A stretch of 53,776 bases of DNA from Actinomadura kijaniata NBRC 14229 (lineage in GTDB: Bacteria; Actinomycetota; Actinomycetes; Streptosporangiales; Streptosporangiaceae): contig NZ_BCQR01000072.1 of the NCBI RefSeq assembly GCF_001552175.1, positions 1-53,776 on the forward strand. The letters run 5' to 3'. This document shows, piece by piece, positions 15,167-22,632 of this stretch. The stretch's first letter is position 1. Each line of letters opens with the position of its first letter. The notes under the pieces were generated by a model, which was not told the DNA's origin, ran no database searches, and was given only the letters and a program-made list of their open reading frames with translations. The translations under genes and the position numbers were made by a program.

Positions 15167-15724
15167 ATGAGCACCGAAACCGTGAACACCGGAACCACCG
15201 CCCTGCCCCTGGCGCCCGGCGACTGGGCGCTCGACCCGCTCCACTCGTCGGTCGGGTTCGTCATCCGCCACCTCGGCATCTCCAAGGTCCGCGGCCGCTT
15301 CAACGACTTCACCGCGGCCCTGCGGGTCGGCGAGACCCTGGCCGACGTCGAGGTCACCGCCACCGTGGAGATCGCCTCCATCGACACCGGCAACGCCGAC
15401 CGCGACGCCCACGTCAAGCAGGAGGACATGCTCGACGTCGCGCGCCGCCCCCGCATGACGTTCCGCTCCACCGCGATCACCGGCTCCGGCGAGGACTGGA
15501 CCATGGCCGGGGACCTCACGATCGGCGACGTCACGCGGCCGATCACGTTCGCCGTGGAGTTCGACGGCGTCCGGGAGTTCCCCGGCACCGGCAGCCGCCA
15601 CGCGGGCTTCGAGGCGACCGGCGAGCTGAGCCGCAAGGAGTTCGGCCTGGGCTTCGGCGCGGGCATGCTCGGCGACACCGTCAAGATCCAGCTCGACATG
15701 CAGTTCGTCGAGCCCTCCTCCTGA
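15167..15724 (+). CDS. YceI family lipid-binding protein
   Basis: A 185-residue cytosolic YceI-type protein (no signal peptide). The lipocalin-like barrel motifs are clear: WALDPLHSSVGFVIRHLGIS, KVRGRFNDFTAAL, IDTGNADRDAHVKQEDMLD, PRMTFRSTAI, AGDLTIGDVTRPITF, ELSRKEFGLGF. Family members bind isoprenoid or polyprenyl chains. ATG 15167 is the first start consistent with the family. The gene is divergent from the XRE regulator and is followed after 16 bp by a strong hairpin that overlaps the next gene's start. Confidence 0.93.
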   Translation: MSTETVNTGTTALPLAPGDWALDPLHSSVGFVIRHLGISKVRGRFNDFTAALRVGETLADVEVTATVEIASIDTGNADRDAHVKQEDMLDVARRPRMTFRSTAITGSGEDWTMAGDLTIGDVTRPITFAVEFDGVREFPGTGSRHAGFEATGELSRKEFGLGFGAGMLGDTVKIQLDMQFVEPSS

Positions 15725-15740
15725 CGCCGACGAGGCGGGG

Positions 15741-15781
15741 GAACCTCCACGGGCTCGCATACCATGCGCCCGTGGAGGTTC
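15741..15781 (+). promoter_or_regulatory. 14-bp perfect hairpin spanning the start codon of the next gene
   Basis: GAACCTCCACGGGC (15741-15754) and GCCCGTGGAGGTTC (15768-15781) are exact inverse complements around a 13-nt loop. The hairpin begins 16 nt after the YceI stop, and its 3' arm contains the GTG start (15772) of the glycosylase-like gene. It can act as a terminator for yceI, as a translation-blocking hairpin, or as both. Confidence 0.6.
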
Positions 15782-16623
15782 TGGAGGAACGGGAGTGGCG
15801 GGCCCGCGCGCAGGCGCACCGGGCCCGGGTCGACGCGTGGGTGAACCCGCACCTGGAGCGCCGCGAGCAGGGCCGGAGCCATCCCGTCGAGGACTTCCTG
15901 TTCACCTACTACAGCCACCGCCCCGCCAAGCTCCGCCAGTGGCACCCCGGCGCGGGCGTCGTCCTGCGGAACGCCGCCGACTACGGCCGCGACTACCGCG
16001 ACACCCCCGACGGCGCGACCCTCGACACCGCCGCGCTCATGGAGCGCCGCAAGAAGTCCGTCGACTGGATCGCCGGGCTCCTGGCCGCCACCGCCTCCCG
16101 GCCCGCGTTCTTCGGCTGCTTCGGCCTGCACGAGTGGGCGATGGTCTACCGCACCCCCGAGGTCCGGCACGCGTCCTGGCCGCTGCGCCTCGGCCCGGAC
16201 GGCGTCGCGGCCGTCGTGGAGGAGCGCGGCGTCCGGTGCAGCCACTTCGACGCGTTCCGCTTCTTCACCCCGCGGGCCCGCCCGCTCAACGCGCTCCAGC
16301 CCACCCGCGACGGCCAGAAGGACCTGGAGCAGCCCGGCTGCCTGCACGCCAACATGGACCTGTACAAGTGGGCCTACAAGCTGTCGCCGCTGGTCAGTGG
16401 CGATCTGGTGGCCGACTGCTTCGAGCTGGCCCGCGACGTGCGCACCCTCGACATGCGCGCCAGCCCCTACGACCTGCGCGCCCTCGGCTACGAGCCGGTC
16501 CGGATCGAGACGCCCGAGGGCCGCGCCGACTACGCCCGCCGCCAGCAGGAGTTCGCCGAACGCGCCCGCCCGCTGCGGGACCGCCTGCTGGCCGCCTGCG
16601 AGGCGCTGCGCACGGCGCTCTGA
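15772..16623 (+). CDS. 3-methyladenine DNA glycosylase-like protein
   Basis: A 283-residue protein of an actinomycete family commonly labelled 3-methyladenine DNA glycosylase; direct evidence for that activity is not apparent from motifs. Conserved-looking blocks include HPVEDFLFTYYSHRPAKLRQ, GCFGLHEWAMVYR, RCSHFDAFRFFTPRARPLN, QPGCLHANMDLYKWAYKLSP and DLRALGYEPVRIETPEGR. Aromatic and histidine-rich blocks would suit a metal or base binding site. The start GTG 15772 lacks a ribosome site and lies within a 14-bp hairpin, so translation may be coupled to yceI or be leaderless. Confidence 0.75.
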   Translation: MEVLEEREWRARAQAHRARVDAWVNPHLERREQGRSHPVEDFLFTYYSHRPAKLRQWHPGAGVVLRNAADYGRDYRDTPDGATLDTAALMERRKKSVDWIAGLLAATASRPAFFGCFGLHEWAMVYRTPEVRHASWPLRLGPDGVAAVVEERGVRCSHFDAFRFFTPRARPLNALQPTRDGQKDLEQPGCLHANMDLYKWAYKLSPLVSGDLVADCFELARDVRTLDMRASPYDLRALGYEPVRIETPEGRADYARRQQEFAERARPLRDRLLAACEALRTAL

Positions 16624-16713
16624 GCCCCCGGCCGGTCCCCCTCCGCCCCTGAGGTGTGAAACGCCCCCACGGGGAACGAATCCCAACCCAGGCGTACACC
16701 GAAGGAGACGACG

Positions 16714-16950
16714 ATGACCAGGGCCGGAGGAATAGGCGGCGAGTCCGACATCGTGGCGCTGCGCGCCGGAACCGAGATCGGCGAACCCGCCCCGCCGGGG
16801 GAGGCCCCGCACATCGTTCCCCGGGACGTCCCGATCGACGACTTCACCGATCTTCCCGAGGGTCTGAAGGAGTACCACGCCAGGGAGCGCGAGGCGCTCG
16901 ACGACGACCCGAAGACCGAGCCCACCCGGGAGGCGGGCCCGGCCTCCTGA
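16714..16950 (+). CDS. Small acidic protein, unknown function
   Basis: A 78-residue hydrophilic protein (GGESDIVALRAGTEIGEPAP at the start, then VPRDVPIDDFTDLPEGLKEY and a charged tail). GAAGGAG sits 7 nt before ATG 16714, which makes translation convincing. No membrane segment or cysteine is present. It ends 3 bp before the convergent FrnE-like gene. I do not recognise the family. Confidence 0.65.
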   Translation: MTRAGGIGGESDIVALRAGTEIGEPAPPGEAPHIVPRDVPIDDFTDLPEGLKEYHAREREALDDDPKTEPTREAGPAS

Positions 16951-16953
16951 CCG

Positions 16954-17664
16954 TCAGGACCGCTCGGGGACCGCGCAGGCCCCGTCGGCGCAGGCGTCGC
17001 CGTCCTCCCCGACCAGGGTGATCGACGGCTGCGCGTCCGCCCACGCCCGCCGGAGCACCTCCGCGAACGCCTCCGCCGGCTGCGCCCCCGCGACGCCGTA
17101 CCGGCGGTCCACCACGAAGAACGGCACCCCGGTCGCGCCGAGCTCCCGCGCCTCGCGCTGGTCGGCCGCGATCTCCGCGGCGTACGCCCCGGACTCCAGC
17201 GCCGCGCGCGCCGCGTCGCCGTCGAGCCCCGCCTCCACGGCGACCGCCACCAGCTCGTCCCGGTCGAACAGGGATCGCCGGTCGGTGAAGTGCGCCCGGT
17301 AGAACGCCTCGACCACCGCGTTCTGCACGCCGTTCTCCCGCGCCAGGTGCAGCAGCCGGTGCGCGTCGGCGGTGTTCCCGACCCGGCCCCCGTCCAGGTG
17401 GTACTCCAGGCCGTCCTCGGCGGCGCGGCGCTCCATCTCGCGTTCCATCGCGGCGGCGCGTTCGGGGGTCATCCCGTACTTGGCGGACAGCATGTCCACC
17501 GTCAGCCGGGTCTCGTCCCGCGGCGCGTCCGGGTCGAGCTGGAACGACCGGTGGACGACCTCCACCCGGTCCCGCTGCGGGAACGCCGCCAGCGCCTTCT
17601 CGAACCGCCGCTTACCGATGTAGCACCACGGGCAGATCACGTCCGACCAGATCTCGACGCGCAC
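16954..17664 (-). CDS. DsbA family protein, FrnE-like dithiol oxidoreductase
   Basis: A 236-residue thioredoxin-fold protein of the FrnE/2-hydroxychromene-2-carboxylate isomerase-like group. The N-terminal EIWSDVICPWCYIGKRRFE contains the CPWC redox motif, the helical insert follows, and the cis-proline loop is ATGVPFFVVDRRYGVAGAQP. The C-terminal tail DGDACADGACAVPERS carries two extra cysteines that could relay electrons. The start at GTG 17664 is preceded by GAGAGG; an upstream ATG (17711) would add a cysteine-rich leader without a ribosome site. No signal peptide is seen, so it probably acts in the cytosol. Confidence 0.92.
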   Translation of the reverse strand: MRVEIWSDVICPWCYIGKRRFEKALAAFPQRDRVEVVHRSFQLDPDAPRDETRLTVDMLSAKYGMTPERAAAMEREMERRAAEDGLEYHLDGGRVGNTADAHRLLHLARENGVQNAVVEAFYRAHFTDRRSLFDRDELVAVAVEAGLDGDAARAALESGAYAAEIAADQREARELGATGVPFFVVDRRYGVAGAQPAEAFAEVLRRAWADAQPSITLVGEDGDACADGACAVPERS

Positions 17665-18094
17665 GGGAAACACCTCTCCGAAAACGGGACAATCCCCCGG
17701 ACAACACGCCATGACCTGGATTGATTTCCGGCGCGGACTGGATGGGCCCCTATCGAGGCAGGCCCGGACCCGCCGTCCGCGGCGCGCCGCCCGGCCCTGC
17801 ATTCCCCTCCGGCCACATCCAGCCGCGCCCGCCCCGCGTCCGCCGGAGGCCACGGGACGCGGACGGCCGTTCGGGTTCCCACCGTCCCGGAGACCCGGCC
17901 GGCCGCCCGAGAACGCCGGGCCCAGGAACGCGTCTCGGCGGTGCCGCGCGCGCCGCCGCCTGAGGGCACCACTGTAGGCACAGCGGGCCGGACGGCGGGG
18001 CGGCCTCCGGCGAATCGGTCCCCGACCAGGCCGAACCGCCGGGCCGTCCGGGGAGTCTAAGGAGCGACCGCTCCACGATCACGACAGGAGGACC
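17665..18094. other. 430-bp intergenic region without a supported gene
   Basis: No frame has natural codon use or a ribosome site. It should hold the promoters of the divergent FrnE-like gene (left) and the hypothetical gene at 18095 (right). GGAGCG and CGCTCC form a short palindrome at 18061-18074, 21 nt before the right-hand ATG, and AGGAGG (18087 onward) is that gene's ribosome site. Confidence 0.5.
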
Positions 18095-19027
18095 ATGTCG
18101 GCCCCCGCACCCGACATCATCGGTGACGCCCTGCTGCGCGCCTTCGCTGAACGCGGCATGACGGCGTCGCTGCTCCGGCCCGACACGTTGCGGCTCACGC
18201 TGCCGGACGGCACCGCCACCACCCAGGACATCACCGAGTGGCGGCGGTACGCGGGCCGCAACTCCCGCGCCGACCTGCCCGGGATCGCGGCGCAGTACGC
18301 CGAGCAGACCGCCACGATGTTCGCCCGCAGCGCCACCCACTCCGACACCCGGAACCTCCTGGACGGCGAGCGGTTCCGGCTGCGCCTCTACCCCGACGAG
18401 GCGCTGACCCCCGAGATGCGGTCGGCCCTGGTCACCCGTCCCCTGGCCCCCGGCCTGCTGGAGACGGTGGTCGTGGACTACCCCGACTCGCTGATGCCGC
18501 TGAACCGCGGCGAGCTGAACGGGGTCACCGAGGAGGCCGCCTTCGGCGCGGCCCTGGAGGCGTCCCTGGACCGGGAGGAGCACTACTCCCGCACCGACGA
18601 CATCCAGGGCGTCCCGATCATGCACGTCGGCGGCACCCACCGCTACGTCGGCTCCCACGTCCACGTCCTGAGCCGGTACGTGGACCCGGCGGCGGCCCGG
18701 TACGGCGCGCTGGTGGCGTTCCCGATCCCCGAGTACGTGGTGGTCCACGTGATCGGCCCGGTGCACCTGTTCGCGGCGTTCGAGACGATGCAGGAGCTGG
18801 TCGAGCGCCACTTCCAGGCGGGCGAGAAGGCGATCACCCCCCGCCTCTACTGGTGGCGCCCCGGCCCCTACGAGCAGCTCCCCGAACGGCAGGCCCTGCA
18901 CAGCGGCCAGGTCCCGGCCCTGGTCCCGGTCGGCCTGAAGGTGGACCACCAGGAGAAGAGCATCCAGCCGACGACGGCCGAGACCGACCAGCTGATCGAG
19001 CTCTGGCTCCGCGACAACCCGATGTGA
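18095..19027 (+). CDS. Hypothetical protein (310 aa)
   Basis: A soluble protein of 310 residues with a good ribosome site (AGGAGG) before ATG 18095. The N-terminus, PDIIGDALLRAFAERGMTAS, is helical. Distinct blocks are RFRLRLYPDEALTPEMRSAL, LETVVVDYPDSLMPLNR, a histidine-rich block IMHVGGTHRYVGSHVHVLSR, and PIPEYVVVHVIGPVHLFAAF. The layout vaguely recalls DUF1444/YtpQ-like proteins, but I am not confident. No enzyme motif is recognised. It is followed by a hairpin and then by a small zinc-ribbon-like gene on the same strand. Confidence 0.8.
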   Translation: MSAPAPDIIGDALLRAFAERGMTASLLRPDTLRLTLPDGTATTQDITEWRRYAGRNSRADLPGIAAQYAEQTATMFARSATHSDTRNLLDGERFRLRLYPDEALTPEMRSALVTRPLAPGLLETVVVDYPDSLMPLNRGELNGVTEEAAFGAALEASLDREEHYSRTDDIQGVPIMHVGGTHRYVGSHVHVLSRYVDPAAARYGALVAFPIPEYVVVHVIGPVHLFAAFETMQELVERHFQAGEKAITPRLYWWRPGPYEQLPERQALHSGQVPALVPVGLKVDHQEKSIQPTTAETDQLIELWLRDNPM

Positions 19028-19033
19028 CGCGCC

Positions 19034-19058
19034 CGGCCCGCCCCTCGCGGGCGGGCCG
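19034..19058 (+). terminator. Hairpin after the 310-aa hypothetical gene
   Basis: CGGCCCGCCC (19034-19043) and GGGCGGGCCG (19049-19058) form a 10-bp GC stem with a 5-nt loop, 6 nt after the stop codon. No U-run. Confidence 0.5.
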
Positions 19059-19084
19059 CCGGCGGCCCCTGCCATGATCCTCCG

Positions 19085-19546
19085 GTGAGCGACTTCGTCG
19101 TGTCGGTGATCCCCACCGACCCCCGCTGGCAGCCGTCCCCCGAGGCGGCCGACGCCTGCGCCGACCTGCTGCGCGCCCTGCTCTACCCGGAGGAGCCCGA
19201 CCCCGAGGTCGAGATCGACTGGTACGACCGCGTCGCGATCGTGCACCCCCACGAGAACCTCCAGCACGTCACCTGCCCCCGCTGCGGCCGCGAGATCTCC
19301 GACTGGTTCGACGAGCTGGCCGAGGAGGCGGAGGAGCGGGAGGGGCTGACCGCGCTGGAGGCCACCGTCCCCTGCTGCGGCGCGCGGATCCCCCTGACCG
19401 ACCTCCGCTACGACTGGCCGTGCGGCTTCGCCCGCTTCGAGATCGCCGCCTGGAACCCCGAGCGCCAGCCCCTGTCCGGCGCCGACCTGGCCGCCCTCGG
19501 CGAGGCCCTGGGACATCCCGTCCGCCAGATCGAGGCACACATCTGA
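19085..19546 (+). CDS. Hypothetical protein with zinc-ribbon-like cysteines
   Basis: A 153-residue protein starting at GTG 19085. Two cysteine groups, HVTCPRCGREISDWFDEL and ATVPCCGARIPLTDLRYDW, are spaced like a zinc ribbon, followed by WPCGFARFEIAAWNPER. The N-terminus VVSVIPTDPRWQPSPEAADA and the C-terminal ALGEALGHPVRQIEAHI suggest a small alpha/beta domain around the ribbon. Similar proteins occur in actinomycete genomes without known function. It may be co-transcribed with the lipoprotein gene 77 bp downstream. Confidence 0.75.
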   Translation: MSDFVVSVIPTDPRWQPSPEAADACADLLRALLYPEEPDPEVEIDWYDRVAIVHPHENLQHVTCPRCGREISDWFDELAEEAEEREGLTALEATVPCCGARIPLTDLRYDWPCGFARFEIAAWNPERQPLSGADLAALGEALGHPVRQIEAHI

Positions 19547-19623
19547 CCTGCGCGGGAACCGCCGCCACCACCGTCACGTCAGAATCGCGAACCCCACGGA
19601 CGACACCACCGGACGGAGCACGG

Positions 19624-19992
19624 ATGCGGGTCAAGGCCATCACTCTGGGCGCGGCGCTGGCGCTCCTCACCACGGGCCTCACCACGGGCTGCGGCGCGTT
19701 CACCCCCGTGATGGCCGAGGGCCGCGTCAAGGCCCGCGTCGCCGAGAACCCCATGTTCGCGTCCGAGGACTCCAACGTGAACGTCACCGTCCTGTCGTCC
19801 ACGGTGAAGCAGGTCCGCAAGGACGACAGCGGCACCGTCCCGCGCACCGACGTCCCCTGGCTGCGCCGCGGCGACCTGCCCAAGGAGATCCGCCAGGGCA
19901 GCGTCGTGGAGTGCGACGTGGAGATCCGCCGCAAGTTCCAGAGCAACGACTGGGGCCAGCCCCGCGCCACGGACTGCGAACTCGTCGGCTGA
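19624..19992 (+). CDS. Small putative lipoprotein
   Basis: A 122-residue exported protein. The signal sequence MRVKAITLGAALALLTTGLT ends in a lipobox-like TTGC, so the mature protein would start at Cys23 and be lipid-anchored. The mature part is short and polar, with two later cysteines (VVECDVEIRRKF and ATDCELVG) that could pair. GGAG lies 8 nt before ATG 19624. Function unknown; a strong hairpin follows the stop. Confidence 0.78.
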   Translation: MRVKAITLGAALALLTTGLTTGCGAFTPVMAEGRVKARVAENPMFASEDSNVNVTVLSSTVKQVRKDDSGTVPRTDVPWLRRGDLPKEIRQGSVVECDVEIRRKFQSNDWGQPRATDCELVG

Positions 19993-20035
19993 CGGCCGGA
20001 CACCCCACCCGCGGAGCGCGGGCCCGTCCGGCCGT
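19992..20035 (+). terminator. Terminator-like nested hairpin after the lipoprotein gene
   Basis: ACGGCCGGAC (19992-20001) and GTCCGGCCGT (20026-20035) are exact inverse complements, with an inner CCCGC/GCGGG stem in the loop. It begins at the lipoprotein stop codon and ends just before the TetR operator. Confidence 0.55.
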
Positions 20036-20041
20036 GTAGGG

Positions 20042-20066
20042 TCCATACCAAACATTTTGGTATGGA
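20042..20066. promoter_or_regulatory. TetR operator, 11-bp perfect arms
   Basis: TCCATACCAAA (20042-20052), 3 nt, TTTGGTATGGA (20056-20066). It lies immediately upstream of the TetR gene, and its right arm runs into that gene's GGAGG ribosome site. Binding here would block both the promoter and translation initiation, so it is almost certainly the autoregulatory site. Confidence 0.75.
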
Positions 20067-20075
20067 GGTGGACGC

Positions 20076-20645
20076 ATGGAGAGCGGGGGAGCCCGGGAGT
20101 GGCTGGCGGAGGGCCTGCGGCTGCTGGCCGAGCAGGGCGCCCCGGCGGTGACGCTGGAGCGGGTCTGCGAGCGCATGGGCATGTCGAAGGGGGCGTTCTA
20201 CCACCACTTCGGGTCGGTGCCGAAGTTCCGGACCCGGCTGCTGGCCCACTTCGAGGCCGAGTACACGACCGCGGTCATCGACGCGGTCGAGGGCGCGGCC
20301 GACCTGCCCGCGCGGGAACGGCTCGACCTGCTGGTCGCCGAGGCGCTCCGGGACACCACCCCGGACCTGGAGATCGCGGTCCGGGCCTGGGCCAAGCAGG
20401 ACCCCGAGGCGGCGGCGGTGCAGGAACGCGTGGACGCCACCCGCGTCGCCTACGTGCGGGACCTGTGCGAGCGGGCCGGCCACGCCGACCCGGACCGGAC
20501 GGCCACGCTGGTGTACCTGGTGCTGATCGGGGGCGCGCACCTGGCGCCCCCGCTCCCGCACGAGGACAAGCGCGCCCTGTGCGCCCTGGTCCTGGGGCGG
20601 GCGGACGCGACGGCCGCCGCCCCGGAGAGGAGCCCGGCGCCGTGA
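20076..20645 (+). CDS. TetR family transcription regulator
   Basis: A 189-residue repressor. The N-terminal DNA-binding domain reads GLRLLAEQGAPAVTLERVCE, RMGMSKGAFYHHFGSVPKFR, which is the canonical TetR helix-turn-helix with the GAFYHHFGS motif. The ligand domain (about 60-180) is typical in length. It is preceded by a 25-bp palindrome and is followed in an overlapping operon by a 34-codon frame and a DUF6463 membrane gene, its probable regulated partner. Confidence 0.93.
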   Translation: MESGGAREWLAEGLRLLAEQGAPAVTLERVCERMGMSKGAFYHHFGSVPKFRTRLLAHFEAEYTTAVIDAVEGAADLPARERLDLLVAEALRDTTPDLEIAVRAWAKQDPEAAAVQERVDATRVAYVRDLCERAGHADPDRTATLVYLVLIGGAHLAPPLPHEDKRALCALVLGRADATAAAPERSPAP

Positions 20646-20746
20646 GGCCCGTCGCCGCCCTCACCGCCGTCCATCCGCTCCACCACCTGATCGTCGCCGC
20701 CATGGCCGACACGGGCGCCGCGCCCGGGAAGAAGGGACCGTCATGA
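20642..20746 (+). CDS. Possible 34-aa small protein coupled to TetR and DUF6463 genes
   Basis: A GTG start at 20642 overlaps the TetR stop (GTGA), and the frame ends at a TGA that overlaps the ATG of the next gene (ATGA). The 34-residue product would begin MRPVAALTAVHPLHHLIVAA and end KKGPS. The double 4-base overlap is what translational coupling would produce. It may be a relay frame that keeps ribosomes moving and not a functional peptide. Confidence 0.35.
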   Translation: MRPVAALTAVHPLHHLIVAAMADTGAAPGKKGPS

Positions 20747-21129
20747 ACCCCACGGGACTCCACCGCTGGCTCCCCCGCCTGATCCTGGCCGCCGCCGCCG
20801 CGCACCTGGCGGTGGGCGCGGTCGAGTCGGCCCCGCACTGGCGCGACATGCTGGCGGAGGGCCTGTGGAACACCGTCGCCAACGACGACGCCCCCCGCAT
20901 GACGGCGCTGTGGTTCATGTTCAGCGGCGTCGCGCTGGTCGGCCTCGGCCTGCTGGCCAGGAGGAGCGTGCTCGCCACCGGCGCGCTGCCCGTCGAGATC
21001 GGCTGGCTCCTGCTGCTGTCCGGCGTCCCGGTGGCCCTGCTCGAACCGGTCTCGGGCGGCTGGGCCCTGCTGGCCCTCGGCGCCCTGGCCGTGTACGCGA
21101 CACGGCGCTCCGCGCCGGACCGGGCCTAG
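20743..21129 (+). CDS. DUF6463 family membrane protein
   Basis: A 128-residue protein with four predicted helices: LPRLILAAAAAHLAVGAVES, the WFMFSGVALVGLGLLA helix, IGWLLLLSGVPVALLEPVS, and WALLALGALAVYA. The NTVANDDAPRMTALWFMFSG block is typical of DUF6463 proteins. It is in an operon with a TetR gene and likely controlled by the palindrome at 20042-20066. The role is not known; such TetR/membrane pairs often respond to hydrophobic compounds. Its TAG overlaps the convergent serine hydrolase stop inside a shared CTAG. Confidence 0.85.
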   Translation: MNPTGLHRWLPRLILAAAAAHLAVGAVESAPHWRDMLAEGLWNTVANDDAPRMTALWFMFSGVALVGLGLLARRSVLATGALPVEIGWLLLLSGVPVALLEPVSGGWALLALGALAVYATRRSAPDRA

Positions 21130-22604
21130 CCCTCGGCGGCCGGGACCTTCGGCGTCGCGCGCATCCCCACGTACACGCACTCCGTGCCGTCCGACAGCGT
21201 CGAGAACACCACCGGCATGTGGTCCTCGCTGAACGACGGCCCCGCGCCCGACGCCGCGAACACCGTCCCGTGCTCGGTCTCCATCACCGGCGTCAGGTCC
21301 ATGTCCAGCGGCGGCGACACGTCCTTCATGTCGTCCACGAACTCGTACCGCATGTGCGGCGCGCCGTCCCTCTCGCCCACGGTGACCACCACGCCCGCCC
21401 GCCGGTAGGTGCCGGTGAACGGCGCCACGTCGATCGCGGGCGGCGTCGCCGGGGCGCCGAACGGCTCCGGCATCCGCACCCCCGCCAGCTCGGCCAGCAG
21501 CTCGCGGAAGAGCTCGTGGTACAGCCGCCGCGCGCCCCCGCCGTTGGTCAGCAGCACCACCGCCACCCCGGCCGACGGGACGACGCGCAGGTAGGCGTAC
21601 TGGCCGATGGCCGCGCCGTCGTGGCCGTAGCCCGCGACGCCGTCCCAGTCGTACAGCGTCCAGCCGAGGCCCCAGCCGTCGGCGCTGACGGTCCACTTGT
21701 CGGGGACCTCGGCCTCGCGGCGCCGCATCGCCGCGACGGTCCCGGGCTCCAGCACGCGCGTCCCGTCGGGGGCGAGGCCCCCGTCCAGGTGCATCCCGGC
21801 GAAGCGGGCCATGTCACCGGCCGACGAGATGATCCGCCCGGCGGGCCCGACGGAACGCGGCATCAGGTCCCACGCCGGGGCCGGCTCCGGGTCGGCGCCC
21901 GCCTCGCCCAGATGGCTCATCGCCGCCCGGAACCGCAGCGCCTCCTCCGGCAGCGTCATCGTGTGCTCCAGCCCCAGCGGCGCGAGGACCTTCTCGCGCA
22001 GCGCCCGGTCCCAGGTCATCCCGGTCAGCACCTCGACGATCCGGCCGAGCACGACGTAGCCGAGGCCGCCGTAGGAGATCGCCGTGCCGGGCGGGCAGTC
22101 CAGCGGCACGTCGCGGGCCGCCGCCACGTAGCCGGCCAGGCAGTCGTCGCCGCGCCCGCCGTCGTGGTTGAAGTCGTTGGTCACGCCGCCGGTGTGCGAC
22201 AGCAGCCGCCGGACGGTGATCTCCCGCGTGGCCGCCGGGTCCGGCGTCGCGAACTCCGGCAGCACGTCGGCGACCCGCGCGTCCAGGTCCAGCAGGCCCT
22301 CGTCGACCAGCCGCATGACCAGCGTCGCGGTGTAGACCTTGGCGATCGATCCGCACAGGAACACCGAGTCGGGCGTCGCGGCGACCCCGGTGCCCCGGTG
22401 CAGGACGCCGCTGGCCAGCTCGTGGACGCGGCCGTTCACCAGCACCGCCAGGGTCGCGCCGGGAACGCGGTGGGCGGCGCGCAGCCCGTCCAGCCGCGCC
22501 TGCCAGCGCGCCAGGTCGAGGTCCCGGCCCCGGGAGTCGCGGGCGCCCCACCCGCCGCCGGCCTGCCAGTCGCCGTTGTCGTTCCAGGTCACGTCGTTCG
22601 TCAC
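21126..22604 (-). CDS. Serine hydrolase, beta-lactamase/class C family
   Basis: A 492-residue penicillin-binding-protein-like hydrolase without a signal peptide. The catalytic SxxK is in FLCGSIAKVYTATLVMRL (Ser86, Lys89, numbering from GTG 22604). The second motif reads SYGGLGYVVLG, so YxN is replaced by Tyr-Gly-Gly. The third is GYGHDGAAIG (HxG type). The C-terminal about 120 residues form an extra beta domain, as in esterase EstB-like or D-aminopeptidase-like members. A TTG at 22619 could extend it by five residues. It lies 28 bp after the MFS exporter gene in the same operon, suggesting the exporter and hydrolase act on the same class of compound. Confidence 0.9.
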   Translation of the reverse strand: MTNDVTWNDNGDWQAGGGWGARDSRGRDLDLARWQARLDGLRAAHRVPGATLAVLVNGRVHELASGVLHRGTGVAATPDSVFLCGSIAKVYTATLVMRLVDEGLLDLDARVADVLPEFATPDPAATREITVRRLLSHTGGVTNDFNHDGGRGDDCLAGYVAAARDVPLDCPPGTAISYGGLGYVVLGRIVEVLTGMTWDRALREKVLAPLGLEHTMTLPEEALRFRAAMSHLGEAGADPEPAPAWDLMPRSVGPAGRIISSAGDMARFAGMHLDGGLAPDGTRVLEPGTVAAMRRREAEVPDKWTVSADGWGLGWTLYDWDGVAGYGHDGAAIGQYAYLRVVPSAGVAVVLLTNGGGARRLYHELFRELLAELAGVRMPEPFGAPATPPAIDVAPFTGTYRRAGVVVTVGERDGAPHMRYEFVDDMKDVSPPLDMDLTPVMETEHGTVFAASGAGPSFSEDHMPVVFSTLSDGTECVYVGMRATPKVPAAEG

Positions 22605-22632
22605 GGTGGTCTCTTTCAAGAGGAAGGGGGTG

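Noticed and set aside
17711..17977. Small plus-strand frame in the 430-bp gap
   Set aside because: Arg/Pro-rich, no ribosome site, no similarity recognised.
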